This document shows positions 35,583 through 44,396 of a DNA stretch of 64,000 nucleotides, in pieces. Positions within the stretch are counted from its first letter, which is position 1, and every line of letters starts with the position of its first letter. The stretch spans positions 124,001 to 188,000 of the forward strand of contig JAWLCL010000004.1 in assembly GCA_041687255.1 (NCBI GenBank), given 5' to 3'. The translations under genes were made by a program, and so were the position numbers. A model generated the notes under the pieces. It was not told the DNA's origin. It was given only the letters and a program-made list of their open reading frames with translations, and searched no databases. Source of the stretch: Mariniphaga sp041687255. Lineage in GTDB: Bacteria > Bacteroidota > Bacteroidia > Bacteroidales > Prolixibacteraceae.

Positions 35583-37832
35583 TTACTTTGTAGAAAACTC
35601 CAGTGTCCCGCCATTGCTGATATCTTCATGCGTAATAACCGGCTCAGTTTCCTCCCCATCCAGTTTTACAGATGAAAAGACTCCATACTGGTTGCCTGGT
35701 GAAGCTTTCAGTGTAAAATTATTTCCCGGATAGTAGCTTTTATCAAGCTTCAGGGTTACCTTTTCGAAGGCAGGCGATGAAAGCTGGTACTCATTACTTC
35801 CGGGGCAGACGGGATAGAAACCCATGGCGCTGAATACATACCAGGCGGACATCTGTCCTGCATCGTCGTTGCCCGATAAGCCGCCCGTATGAGAGCTGTA
35901 TTCATTTTGAAGCAGACGTTTTACTGTTTCCTGTGTTTTTTGCCAGTCGCCCACATAGTTAAACAGATAAGGAATGTGGTGACTGGGTTCATTTCCGTGC
36001 CAGTATTCCTGATTGTTGATGAAAGAATTCAATTTTTTTGCAAACTGTTCCTTTCCACCCATCAAATCGGCCAGACCTTCCACGTCATGGGGTACGAACC
36101 AGGTATAATGTTTAGGCGTTCCTTCAGTTATGTAGAACATCTCTTCTCCGGCATTAAACTCATCGGTAAACGAGCCGTCGCCATAGCGGCCGCATACCCA
36201 TCCTTTTTCGGGATCATATACGTTGACATAGTTAAGCGAGCGGGCCATCAGTTCGTTGTAATCATCGGTTTTGTTTAACCGGTTGGCTACCTGAGCAACG
36301 GCCCAGTCGTTGTATGCATATTCCAGCGTACGCGATACCTGTTCCTGCCGGTGAAAAGCATGAGGTACTTCATCTTCAAGAGGGATGTATCCGAATTGCA
36401 GGTATGAATCGAGAGCCCTGCGTCCTTTTCCATCGATGTACTCATTCACATTGCCCGGCATTTCGAATGCGTTTTTACGCATATATTGGTATGCCTTTTC
36501 AACATCGAATTCAAAACCTTTCATCATGGCATCGGCAATAATTGCCGTGCTGTGGTCGCCTATCATTGCTGATGTGTAGCTGTTCCACATTGGGAAGATA
36601 GGAAGCCAGTCTCCCTGCTCGGCTTTAACGATGAGCGATTTTACCATGTCTTCATACTGTTTGGGAGCGATAAGGCTCATCAGTGGCATTTGTGCCCTGA
36701 AGATGTCCCAGTTGGGGAAGTCACAGTAGTAGTCAAAACTTTCGGTTTTCCGGACGTTTTTATTGCCGGCAAACTCCGGATACTCACCATTGACATCGCT
36801 GAACAGCCGTGGGTGAATCAGGCTATGGTACATGGCGGTGTAGAATTTTGTCAGGTCATTTTCCGAACCGCCTTCCACATCAATTCTTCCCAGCACTTCG
36901 TTCCATGTGCCTTCCAGTTCCTGACGGGTTTGTTCAAAATTCCAGTGGGGAATTTCTTCTTCCAGGTTTTTTCGTGCATTTTCAATACTTGTAAACGAAG
37001 TGCCCATTTTCATGTGCAGAACGTCTGCTGCTTCCAAATTAAAAGTAACATATGCACCGATATCGTTCTTATTCTGCTGTTCAGAAACCTCATGAAACAA
37101 CTCGTTATTGGCAAAAGTCCCTGCCTTTGCGAACCCTTTGTCAAAACGGGCAACAAAATAGCCGCTGAATCCTGCGGGTTGTCCATCCCCATTGTAAATC
37201 CTGTGTACAGGGTTATAACCTGTGATTTCATTGTTCTCGGGATCTATTTTAATGTATCCTTCCCCTTCATCACTGTTGACATCTATAATGACAGCAGCGT
37301 TCTCCCCCTCGAGCCAGGAGAAGCGAAAGAATCCTGCTCTTTTTGTTGCAGTAATTTCTGTAAGTATGTTTTTATGGGGAAGCATAGCAGCGTAATAAGC
37401 AGGAGAAGAGTTGTCGGCATCATAAATGTACAGGGTTTTGCGCTGTGTGGGCATGTAGGGAAATGTTTCTTCAAACGAGGTGGGGAATATGGTAAAACTG
37501 CCGTAATCCTGCACACAGGAGCCGCTGGTCCAGTGCGTAGCCCTGAATCCCTGGAGGGTAGGAGTGCCCCAATAATAAGGAGCAAGGCATTTCTTTTCAG
37601 TGGCAAATGTTTGCGGAGTCCATTGCGTCATCCCAAATGGTGCGGTAACAGCCGGTATTGTTTGTCCGTAATCAACATGGTCTCCTGGTTTGTTTTGTGC
37701 AGCAGGCGTGGCAGCAGGACCTGTTCCAATTAGCAGGTTAACATGTTGCAGGAAATTTTTTTCTTCTTTTTCAGCACAATTCGTCAGCAGAAGAACTGCT
37801 GAGAGAAACAAAATAATAGGTGTTATCCTCAT
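35583..37832 (-). CDS. GH92 family alpha-mannosidase lipoprotein
   Basis: 749 residues. GH92 enzymes are calcium-dependent exo-alpha-mannosidases that trim N-glycans or other mannosides. Visible signatures are VNLLIGTG near the N-terminus, FRATHWTSGSC, FPNWDIFRAQMPLMSLIAP, GDHSTAIIADAMMKG, YVPHD-like WFVPHDVEGLADLMGG, and the hallmark SGNDDAGQMSAWYVFSAMGF with YQLSSPAFEKV. I chose the ATG at 37832 since it starts a lipoprotein signal (ILFLSAVLLLTNC); an upstream ATG at 37937 would add 35 unlikely residues. Surface or periplasmic location is expected. No SusC/SusD pair or other glycosidase is adjacent, so it is not in a typical polysaccharide utilisation locus. Confidence 0.93.
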   Translation of the reverse strand: MRITPIILFLSAVLLLTNCAEKEEKNFLQHVNLLIGTGPAATPAAQNKPGDHVDYGQTIPAVTAPFGMTQWTPQTFATEKKCLAPYYWGTPTLQGFRATHWTSGSCVQDYGSFTIFPTSFEETFPYMPTQRKTLYIYDADNSSPAYYAAMLPHKNILTEITATKRAGFFRFSWLEGENAAVIIDVNSDEGEGYIKIDPENNEITGYNPVHRIYNGDGQPAGFSGYFVARFDKGFAKAGTFANNELFHEVSEQQNKNDIGAYVTFNLEAADVLHMKMGTSFTSIENARKNLEEEIPHWNFEQTRQELEGTWNEVLGRIDVEGGSENDLTKFYTAMYHSLIHPRLFSDVNGEYPEFAGNKNVRKTESFDYYCDFPNWDIFRAQMPLMSLIAPKQYEDMVKSLIVKAEQGDWLPIFPMWNSYTSAMIGDHSTAIIADAMMKGFEFDVEKAYQYMRKNAFEMPGNVNEYIDGKGRRALDSYLQFGYIPLEDEVPHAFHRQEQVSRTLEYAYNDWAVAQVANRLNKTDDYNELMARSLNYVNVYDPEKGWVCGRYGDGSFTDEFNAGEEMFYITEGTPKHYTWFVPHDVEGLADLMGGKEQFAKKLNSFINNQEYWHGNEPSHHIPYLFNYVGDWQKTQETVKRLLQNEYSSHTGGLSGNDDAGQMSAWYVFSAMGFYPVCPGSNEYQLSSPAFEKVTLKLDKSYYPGNNFTLKASPGNQYGVFSSVKLDGEETEPVITHEDISNGGTLEFSTK

Positions 37833-38056
37833 ACCACAGGTTTTATTAAGGTTTTGAATTAAGCCACCAAATTTATAAAAACGTTCAGAATAATCTGCTC
37901 TCTGATAAAAAAAAGGGAAATTAAGAACCAGCGACAATGAAATGCGGGTTTCTCATTACGAACAGTTAATTCCCGGATTTATGGCCAAAAAGATGTCGTT
38001 GACAAGGTAAAATCGGTTGGTTGTTGAATTAAAATTCTGCCAAGCAAAACCTTGCA

Positions 38057-38064
38057 TATATTTG
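38057..38064 (+). promoter_or_regulatory. Possible promoter element
   Basis: TATATTTG, an exact TANNTTTG, lies 29 bp before the ATG of the small secreted protein at 38,094. It overlaps a TTG at 38,052 that could otherwise be taken as the start, arguing for the later ATG. Confidence 0.45.
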
Positions 38065-38093
38065 ATTCAGTAAAACATTTAAACAGTTGCATC

Positions 38094-38585
38094 ATGAAAA
38101 CAAAATTTTATTTTTTAATGGTTCTTTTTTTGGCTGTGGGAATAACTGTCTCAGCCAAGGTTAAGGATGGACAGGTAGTTTCAGGGAATTCAATGACTGA
38201 GCTGGGAACGTATTCAGTTGTAAAGGCAGAAGTCCCGATGGTAGTAAACGAGCAGGCGCTGGAAACATACGACCTGGTCTATGAAAATGCTTCGAAACCC
38301 GTAAAAATAGGTGTCATAAATGAAAAGAAATGCACCACTTTTCTGGTTCGCACCGATGAAGTAGAAGTACAGTATGTATGTGAAAAGGATGTTTTTGGCG
38401 TAAGGAAAATTGATAAAAAGTACCGTGAACTTGAAGAAAAAAGTTCGGATTCAAAAATGGACAGAATTAACTACTTATCACAGCGGGTGATTACACAGAA
38501 ACCAAAAAACCAAAATGAATTACTCGGACTTATAGCCTGCTATTTTCCGGTTTTGGTTGAAAAACAATACCAGGCTCAGCTTTAG
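38094..38585 (+). CDS. Secreted hypothetical protein
   Basis: 163 residues beginning with a clean signal peptide (FYFLMVLFLAVGITVSAK). The mature part is beta-rich, then helical (KVGV-like PVKIGVINEKKCTTF, VEVQYVCEKDVFGVRK, MDRINYLSQRVITQK). There are only two or three cysteines and no enzyme motif. I do not recognise the family. It has its own promoter-like box and a following hairpin terminator, so it is likely monocistronic. Confidence 0.65.
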   Translation: MKTKFYFLMVLFLAVGITVSAKVKDGQVVSGNSMTELGTYSVVKAEVPMVVNEQALETYDLVYENASKPVKIGVINEKKCTTFLVRTDEVEVQYVCEKDVFGVRKIDKKYRELEEKSSDSKMDRINYLSQRVITQKPKNQNELLGLIACYFPVLVEKQYQAQL

Positions 38586-38940
38586 TTCTGAAACAGCACT
38601 TTGGAAAAGAAATTAAACAGCGCAATTTTTTCATAGAAATGAAAAAGAAGCCTCTGTCAGAGGGCAGGGGCTTTCACTTTTTCAATAATCTGCCGGAGTA
38701 AAGAGTAAAACATCATTTTTGTGCAGATAAACGGTAACTTTTTCTATGCATTTCATTTTTGCGCTATAGACTTGATAATAAGCAATCCCTTATCTTTATG
38801 GGGAAATCAGGAAAGTAGTTTTCTTTCAAAAGGAGTGGGCTTTAATTTTGACACTTCATTGTAATGAATGCAAATCAGGAACAGGAGGGGCCATCCGGCA
38901 GCATTTTCAACTCTATTACATCTTATTATTTCACATTCCA
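38586..38940. other. Intergenic stretch between secreted protein and kinase cluster
   Basis: Contains the terminator at 38648-38681 and the leader of the kinase cluster. No other structure or gene was seen. Confidence 0.5.
38648..38681 (+). terminator. Rho-independent terminator
   Basis: AAGCCTCTG and CAGGGGCTT pair as a 9-bp stem with one G-U, around TCAGAGGG, followed by TCACTTTTT. It lies about 60 bp after the secreted protein gene. Confidence 0.55.
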
Positions 38941-39972
38941 ATGACAAAGCCATTAACTTTTTCTGCAAGACATCGCCGAATAGGAACACATATTTTATTC
39001 TGGACATTTTACGTCTTGTTTTTTGGTTCTGTATATGGAAAGTATGGGCACAATTTCCAATGGTATTTTTTAGAATCACTGTGCATGTTACCCTTTGTAA
39101 TGGCAGCAACATATACTACAGTTTATGCCGTGCTGCCATTTTACCTGCGTACACGGAAACTTATTCCTACAGTTCTGATTGTGGTTGCCATTTTGTTTCT
39201 GGCCACTCTGGGAGAACGGCTTTTTTTGAGGTTTATCAATGATTTGCCCCTGACATCCGATACCATATTTGGAATAAACTTTCTCTATCTTTTCCTGGAA
39301 ACCAATTTTATGGTAGCCATTGTTTTTGCCATTAAAATAGTAAAGAAATGGTTTGAGCAGCAGGAGGAGAAGCACCTTATGGAAAAGCAAAACCTTGAAA
39401 AGGAACTGAATATGCTTAAGGCTCAGTTGCAGCCGCATTTTCTGTTTAATTCGATGAACAATCTATACTCGCTATCGCTTGGCAAATCGGCGAAAACATC
39501 GGAAGGAATTGCTCAGATGGCTGAATTGCTGCAGGCTGTGTTATACGAATGCAATGATTCAGAAATTCCTCTTTCTAAGGAAATCAGGCTCATTGAAAAT
39601 TACATGGAACTGGAGCGGTTGCGTTACGGGGAAACACTGAACCTGAATTTAAACATAAGAGGTGAATGTGAATCCTGGAAAGTGCCACCTATGTTACTGT
39701 TTACTTTTGTTGAGAATTGTTTCAAACATGGGAAGCCTGTTAACGGAGAACAATTTTTTATTGATATTACGCTGGCCGTTCATCCATACAAAATGAAGTT
39801 CGTGGCCCAGAACAGCATTGGTGAAATAACTGGAGGCAAGCAGATGAAAGCTGGTGGTGTTGGACTTGAAAATGCAAGGAAACGGCTGGATATTATTTAC
39901 GATAACAAATACCGGCTGGATATCAATAAAAGTGAAACAGCCTGGGTGGTTTTTCTCGAAATTGAGCGGTGA
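38941..39972 (+). CDS. PF06580 (LytS/YehU-type) sensor histidine kinase 1
   Basis: 343 residues. Four transmembrane helices (about 17-140) with no recognisable sensor domain are followed by a coiled coil (KWFEQQEEKHLMEKQNLEKE) and the kinase part. Phosphorylation block LKAQLQPHFLFNSMNNLYSL has His166; FTFVENCFKHG is the N box for ATP. Both are intact. The ATG at 38941 is preferred: an in-frame TTG at 38848 would add 31 residues before the first helix. It is first of three tandem kinase genes ahead of a LytTR regulator; its stop overlaps the next start (TGATG), so translation is coupled. Confidence 0.9.
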   Translation: MTKPLTFSARHRRIGTHILFWTFYVLFFGSVYGKYGHNFQWYFLESLCMLPFVMAATYTTVYAVLPFYLRTRKLIPTVLIVVAILFLATLGERLFLRFINDLPLTSDTIFGINFLYLFLETNFMVAIVFAIKIVKKWFEQQEEKHLMEKQNLEKELNMLKAQLQPHFLFNSMNNLYSLSLGKSAKTSEGIAQMAELLQAVLYECNDSEIPLSKEIRLIENYMELERLRYGETLNLNLNIRGECESWKVPPMLLFTFVENCFKHGKPVNGEQFFIDITLAVHPYKMKFVAQNSIGEITGGKQMKAGGVGLENARKRLDIIYDNKYRLDINKSETAWVVFLEIER

Positions 39973-41072
39973 TGCAAAAGCTTTTGTTTCATAATGATTT
40001 GTGCTACAGAATAACCCGCCACCTGTTCTTTATTCTCGGAACACTGCTCTTTTTTTCTATGCTTTTGTATGTTAGCGGAACCCACTCAAGTTATCCGGAA
40101 GCATTGAGAATTACTGCTATCAATTCATTTTTCTTCCTTGGATATGCTTACCTGACGCTTTTTCTGTTTATTCCTTTTGCATTGCTAAGGAAAAAGGTAG
40201 CCCGTTTTCTGCTGCTGTTTATTGTTGCCGGAGTTATTCTGTCAATATTGAAACTGCTTGTCTCCGATGAAATTTTCTATGCTTCTGTATCACCTGAATA
40301 TTTTATAGAAGGAAAAACGGGAACAATCAGTAAGCTTCTTATTAATGCAAAAGACATGACTTTTTTTGTTGCTTTGTTATGTGTCGGTAAATTCACTAAA
40401 GATTTTATTTACACTGAACGGCAGTTGCAGGAACTGGAAAAGCAGAACAGGGAGGCACGTCAGCGTTTACTTCAATCGCAGTTGAATCCACATTTTCTTT
40501 ACAACACCATAAATAATTTATATGCCCTCTCCCTGCTGGATCCCGGGAAAACGTTAGCTGTGACAAAAAAAATACAAAAGGTGTTGGCTTATATTGTGGA
40601 GCAGAGCCGTTATAGTTTTTTAGACCTTCGTGAGGAACTGGACCTGGTGCGTAATTATGTTTCCCTGGAAAAGCTGCGCTATGGCAACCGTCTGACAGCT
40701 AAAATTGTAAGAAAGGGAAATGTTGAGGAATGGAAGGTGCCGCCTATGGTTTTGTTTTTAATGGCGGAAAATGGTATCCGGCACGGTAGCCGCTCCGACA
40801 CGGGTAATTCCTGGCTTAGAATTGTTGTTGATGCAAAGCCGGGCGCATTGGTGCTGGAAGGTACCAATAGTAAGCCACCTTTTTACAATGAGAATAAGAA
40901 TGAAAAGACAAGAGGGACCGGACTCCGGAACCTGAAGAAACGGCTTGAAATTCTTTACCCTGTAAACAGTTATGCTATTGAAGTTGAAGAAACTGAGCAA
41001 TCCTTTTGTATCCGCTTGACATTGAGTAAATTGAAAAATGGTTTTGACAAGACATCATATCGCTGGTCATAA
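39972..41072 (+). CDS. PF06580 (LytS/YehU-type) sensor histidine kinase 2
   Basis: 366 residues, paralogue of the preceding kinase: transmembrane helices up to about 143, a linker coiled coil (RQLQELEKQNREARQRLL), LQSQLNPHFLYNTINNLYAL with His174, and LFLMAENGIRHG as N box. Both catalytic blocks are intact. The ATG at 39972 shares its A with the upstream TGA stop, favouring it over a GTG at 39969. Its end overlaps the third kinase-like gene by 35 bp. Confidence 0.9.
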   Translation: MQKLLFHNDLCYRITRHLFFILGTLLFFSMLLYVSGTHSSYPEALRITAINSFFFLGYAYLTLFLFIPFALLRKKVARFLLLFIVAGVILSILKLLVSDEIFYASVSPEYFIEGKTGTISKLLINAKDMTFFVALLCVGKFTKDFIYTERQLQELEKQNREARQRLLQSQLNPHFLYNTINNLYALSLLDPGKTLAVTKKIQKVLAYIVEQSRYSFLDLREELDLVRNYVSLEKLRYGNRLTAKIVRKGNVEEWKVPPMVLFLMAENGIRHGSRSDTGNSWLRIVVDAKPGALVLEGTNSKPPFYNENKNEKTRGTGLRNLKKRLEILYPVNSYAIEVEETEQSFCIRLTLSKLKNGFDKTSYRWS

Positions 41073-42075
41073 TCTCTGGTTGCATGCCGGCTTTTGGACC
41101 ACCTGGGTTGTGTTTTTCACGCTCCTGCAAAGTCTGGGGCAGGGAAGCAGTTCATTGCTTATGTGGTTATGGTATTATGTAATTACTCTGCCTGTTTTTG
41201 TTATTCATACCTATTTGGTTGCATACTGGCTGGTACCGGCAACTTTCCTGAAAAAAAGGTATGGGTGGTTTTTTGCAGGTTTATTTTTGTTGTTGTTGGT
41301 ATTTTCAACTCTTGAGCTTGTTATAAGTAATGAATTGATTTTTGAATGGATGAATCCTATAATGGCTGCGAATAATGGTTACCTGAAACCTGCAAATGTA
41401 ATTATTAGTGGTATTGGAAACCATTATATAATTTTAGTTTTTATGTCAATCAAAGTAGGAATGGCCTGGTATCGTGCAAAAGCTAATGAAGAAGAAGAAA
41501 AGCATCGTAATCTCGAAACCACATTTGAAACTTATAACTATCAGTTTCGGCCCAGAGTTATTTATCATTTAATGGTGTTGCTTGGATGCGCCATTCAAAA
41601 AGACGTAAAAAGGTCTTCTGAACTGATTATATCAGTTGCAGGCTTTCTGAATGAATTTCTGAATGAAAACAACAAGCAGGAAAAAATGATTTCCAGGGAA
41701 ATAAGGCAGTTGGAAATGTATCTTAATATTTTTTCTGCAGCTTTACCTGGTAAGATTAAGACAGTATTTACAGCTGAAGGCAGTTTTACATCATACCCGG
41801 CTCCGGAATATCTTTTTCTGCCTGTTGTGGATCATGCATTAAGTTTAGTGAAATGGTGTAACAATCCCTGCAGATGTTCAGTCTCTATAAGAGAAGAAAG
41901 CATGTGCCTTCATTTTAAAATGTTTCTCAGCAGTGAAAAGAAAATTGAACAGCAGGAAAATATAGATTCAGATATGCTGTCAAAAAGGCTCCGTGAAAAG
42001 TTTTCGGGCAATGTTAACTTAACAGAAGAGAAAGGGGATACTTTTTGGAAACTGGAGGCTGATGTTTTTTGCTGA
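41038..42075 (+). CDS. Degenerate PF06580 histidine-kinase-like protein
   Basis: 345 residues with the same helix count and layout as the two upstream kinases, but the key residues are replaced. The phosphorylation block reads YQFRPRVIYHLMVLL: the phosphate-accepting His is Arg173 and the following Asn is His177. The ATP-binding N box reads VVDHALSLVKW instead of VENCFKHG. It therefore cannot act as a standard kinase, yet the reading frame is intact and its hydrophobic part is well kept. It might regulate its neighbours by dimerisation. It overlaps the upstream gene by 35 bp. Confidence 0.85.
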   Translation: MVLTRHHIAGHNLWLHAGFWTTWVVFFTLLQSLGQGSSSLLMWLWYYVITLPVFVIHTYLVAYWLVPATFLKKRYGWFFAGLFLLLLVFSTLELVISNELIFEWMNPIMAANNGYLKPANVIISGIGNHYIILVFMSIKVGMAWYRAKANEEEEKHRNLETTFETYNYQFRPRVIYHLMVLLGCAIQKDVKRSSELIISVAGFLNEFLNENNKQEKMISREIRQLEMYLNIFSAALPGKIKTVFTAEGSFTSYPAPEYLFLPVVDHALSLVKWCNNPCRCSVSIREESMCLHFKMFLSSEKKIEQQENIDSDMLSKRLREKFSGNVNLTEEKGDTFWKLEADVFC

Positions 42076-42143
42076 TAAATGTAACAGAAGGAAAAATCGG
42101 ATACTAATTTTTTAGGAAAACTACAATCGGATAAAATTATTTC

Positions 42144-42869
42144 ATGAAAACAAAATGCCTTATAGTGGATGATGAACCTTTGGCAAGAGGTTTAATACGA
42201 AACCACCTCAGCAAGTTAGACAATTTTGAAATAGTAGCCGAATGCAGCGATGCCATGAAGGCTCTGGAAGTGTTACACAGTCATAAAGTGGATTTAATGT
42301 TTATGGATATTCAAATGCCGCAGATTACCGGTATTGAATTTTTAAAAACACTGAAGCATCCTCCGCAGGTAATAATAACTACTGCTTATAGGGAATATGC
42401 CATTGAAGGCTTTGAACTAGATGTGATTGATTATTTGCTTAAGCCCATCACATTTGAAAGATTCTTAAAATCAGTGAACAAGTTTTTTCAGGTATCAGCA
42501 AATGAACAAAACGGCCTCTCAACTCCTTCCCCGGCACAGGATGATGCCTTTATATATGCAAAAGAGAATAAGCGGGTGGTAAAAGTAATGTTAAGCGAAA
42601 TATATTACATAGAGGGACTAAGCGAGTACGTCAAAATCCATACTGCCGATAAGAAAATTGTTACTAAAGCCAGCATGGCAGGAATGGAAGAGAAATTGCC
42701 GGAAGCAGATTTCCTGCGCATACATAAATCGTATATCATCTCATTGCGAAAAATTGAGGCATTTACAGCAACAAGTGTAGAAATTGGAGGTAAAGAGCTG
42801 CCTGTAGGCAGAAGCTACAAAAACAAAGTGGCCGGTGTTTTACAACAGGATGGTATCACATCGAATTAA
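42144..42869 (+). CDS. LytTR-family response regulator
   Basis: 241 residues. Receiver domain (1-120): IVDDEP, phosphoacceptor Asp55 in FMDIQMPQITG, TTAYREYAIEGFE and DYLLKPI. The DNA-binding LytTR domain (about 135-238; DAFIYAKENKRVVKV, YIEGLSEYVKIHT, FLRIHKSYIISLRKI, GGKELPVGRSYKNKV) has the usual beta-rich look. It is the output of the upstream PF06580 kinases. It lies 68 bp after the degenerate kinase and overlaps the convergent gene on the other strand by 14 bp. Confidence 0.93.
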   Translation: MKTKCLIVDDEPLARGLIRNHLSKLDNFEIVAECSDAMKALEVLHSHKVDLMFMDIQMPQITGIEFLKTLKHPPQVIITTAYREYAIEGFELDVIDYLLKPITFERFLKSVNKFFQVSANEQNGLSTPSPAQDDAFIYAKENKRVVKVMLSEIYYIEGLSEYVKIHTADKKIVTKASMAGMEEKLPEADFLRIHKSYIISLRKIEAFTATSVEIGGKELPVGRSYKNKVAGVLQQDGITSN

Positions 42870-43422
42870 AATTTGACAGCAGACGTGCAATTCCCTTTCC
42901 TGCAACCAATCCTTTTACAGGCGAGAGCTTCAGGTATTCCATCCGAATTTTGTTTACCATAGCCAAATCGGGTTGCACATCCAGATTATCATGAATTTTA
43001 AGGGCAATAACAGTTTTTAGGGTAGGAGCCTTTATGCGAATGGTATAGGGTGAATATTTACCCGGATGAATATGAAGAAAACGGGAAGCATCCTGCCCCT
43101 GTTTTATTACCCAAAACGACCCGTCGGATAGTTCAGTTTTTCTATACTCCAATGGGTGAAGCCATAGGGCAAGTTTTTCAGGAGATGTGATATCTGTTTT
43201 TTCAGCAAACCGCAGTGTCTCGCGAATGATTTCTTCAATGCTGAGGTTTCCGGTGTAGAGATCTATCAGGTTGTTTCCAATGAGGCGTATCTCCTTTTCT
43301 GCCTCATTCCAGTCCATTTTTTTCCAAAATTCTACTTTCGTTCTCAGGAATCCCAAATGATGCTTATACGGGTTGAAGGTAACAGGGAACCTTTCGTCTG
43401 GTATGTAATGGTTTTCAATCAT
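42856..43422 (-). CDS. Hypothetical cytoplasmic protein
   Basis: 188 residues, no signal peptide or membrane helix. The N-terminal half is helical (HHLGFLRTKVEFWKKM, AEKEIRLIGNNLIDLYTG), followed by a beta-rich middle (SFWVIKQGQDASRFLHIHPG) and a terminal helix. It looks like a conserved Bacteroidota protein of unknown function. Its 3' end overlaps the LytTR gene by 14 bp on the opposite strand, so the two convergent transcripts share an end. Confidence 0.6.
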   Translation of the reverse strand: MIENHYIPDERFPVTFNPYKHHLGFLRTKVEFWKKMDWNEAEKEIRLIGNNLIDLYTGNLSIEEIIRETLRFAEKTDITSPEKLALWLHPLEYRKTELSDGSFWVIKQGQDASRFLHIHPGKYSPYTIRIKAPTLKTVIALKIHDNLDVQPDLAMVNKIRMEYLKLSPVKGLVAGKGIARLLSNFNSM

Positions 43423-43528
43423 TCTATAATACAGCTATCCTGCTTTTAATGGCCGTCTCACCCGGTGATTTTCTGCACCGGGCATGAAATCCACGGAAAT
43501 ATAACCCGATTTTAGTAAAAATAATACA

Positions 43529-43536
43529 TACTTTTG
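43529..43536 (+). promoter_or_regulatory. Possible promoter element for class IV aminotransferase
   Basis: TACTTTTG, an exact TANNTTTG, 17 bp before the ATG. No clear -33 TTTG box was seen at the expected distance. Confidence 0.4.
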
Positions 43537-43552
43537 TTTTTAAACGAAAAGT

Positions 43553-44356
43553 ATGATTCATTATCCGCAACATAAATATTTTATTTATAACGGGCAGATT
43601 AAATCAAACAGTGAGTTTATTGCATCGGAAAATGCCGGTGGCGTTTATGAAGTTTTACGTGTTGCTAAACATGTTCCTTTATTTCTGGAGGAGCACCTGG
43701 AACGTTTTTTTTTGTCGGCACGACTTGCAGAAAAAACCATACGTTTTTCGAAAGAGGATATAGAAAGCTGTTTACGCACCTTAATCGATGAGAATAAAGT
43801 TTCTGAAGGAAACATACTTCTTTCAAATAAAACCAATCTGAAAGCTTTTTTCATACCTCATAAATATCCTGAAGAAAGCTGGTACCTGAATGGGGTTACG
43901 TGTGGATTACTCCATGCAGAACGAACAAATCCAAATGCAAAAGTATTTCAGACACCTGTAAGGCAGCAAGCCGATGAGTTAATGGCAAAAGAAGGGTTTT
44001 ACGAGGTTTTGCTGGTTGATCACCTGGGCAGGATAACAGAAGGCAGTCGCAGCAATGTCTTTTTTGTTGCCGGCAACCAACTTTTTACCCCTCCCGGAAA
44101 TGAGGTTTTGCTGGGCATAACCCGGCAGAAGACGATTCAACTGGCTCAAAAGTTAAATATCCCACTCATTGAAGAGGATGTATTACTAAAAGGCTTACAT
44201 AATTTCGATGCAGCTTTTATTACGGGTACTTCTCCAAAAATATTGCCGCTCTCTCAAATTGCCGGGCGGTCATACGATGTAAAAAACCATGTGGTACAAG
44301 ATTTACGCGAAGAATACGATCAACTTATCAGCCGGTACATATCTTCGCGCAAATGA
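43553..44356 (+). CDS. PLP-dependent class IV aminotransferase (branched-chain/D-amino-acid/ADCL type)
   Basis: 267 residues of the fold IV family, which covers branched-chain aminotransferase, D-amino-acid aminotransferase and 4-amino-4-deoxychorismate lyase. The PLP lysine is Lys130 in NPNAKVFQT; Glu163 in ITEGSRSNVFFV is the conserved cofactor-binding Glu. Exact substrate cannot be told by eye; the short length and lack of a long N-terminal extension favour the PabC/DAAT-like group over IlvE. A weak hairpin follows the stop. Confidence 0.85.
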   Translation: MIHYPQHKYFIYNGQIKSNSEFIASENAGGVYEVLRVAKHVPLFLEEHLERFFLSARLAEKTIRFSKEDIESCLRTLIDENKVSEGNILLSNKTNLKAFFIPHKYPEESWYLNGVTCGLLHAERTNPNAKVFQTPVRQQADELMAKEGFYEVLLVDHLGRITEGSRSNVFFVAGNQLFTPPGNEVLLGITRQKTIQLAQKLNIPLIEEDVLLKGLHNFDAAFITGTSPKILPLSQIAGRSYDVKNHVVQDLREEYDQLISRYISSRK

Positions 44357-44373
44357 ATTACAAAGTTTCGGTT

Positions 44374-44396
44374 GGAAAATATTGTTTTCCTTTTAT
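44374..44396 (+). terminator. Possible terminator after class IV aminotransferase
   Basis: GGAAAA and TTTTCC pair around TATTG, followed by TTTTAT. An outer CGGTT/AACCG pair surrounds it. It serves the plus-strand gene and overlaps the end of the convergent dehydrogenase gene. Confidence 0.4.

Noticed and set aside
36690..37733. 347-codon plus-strand frame opposite the GH92 gene
   Set aside because: It lies wholly antisense to a strongly supported GH92 enzyme, has no recognisable domain, and its composition (many Cys, Phe and Val) is what reverse-complement reading of that gene gives.
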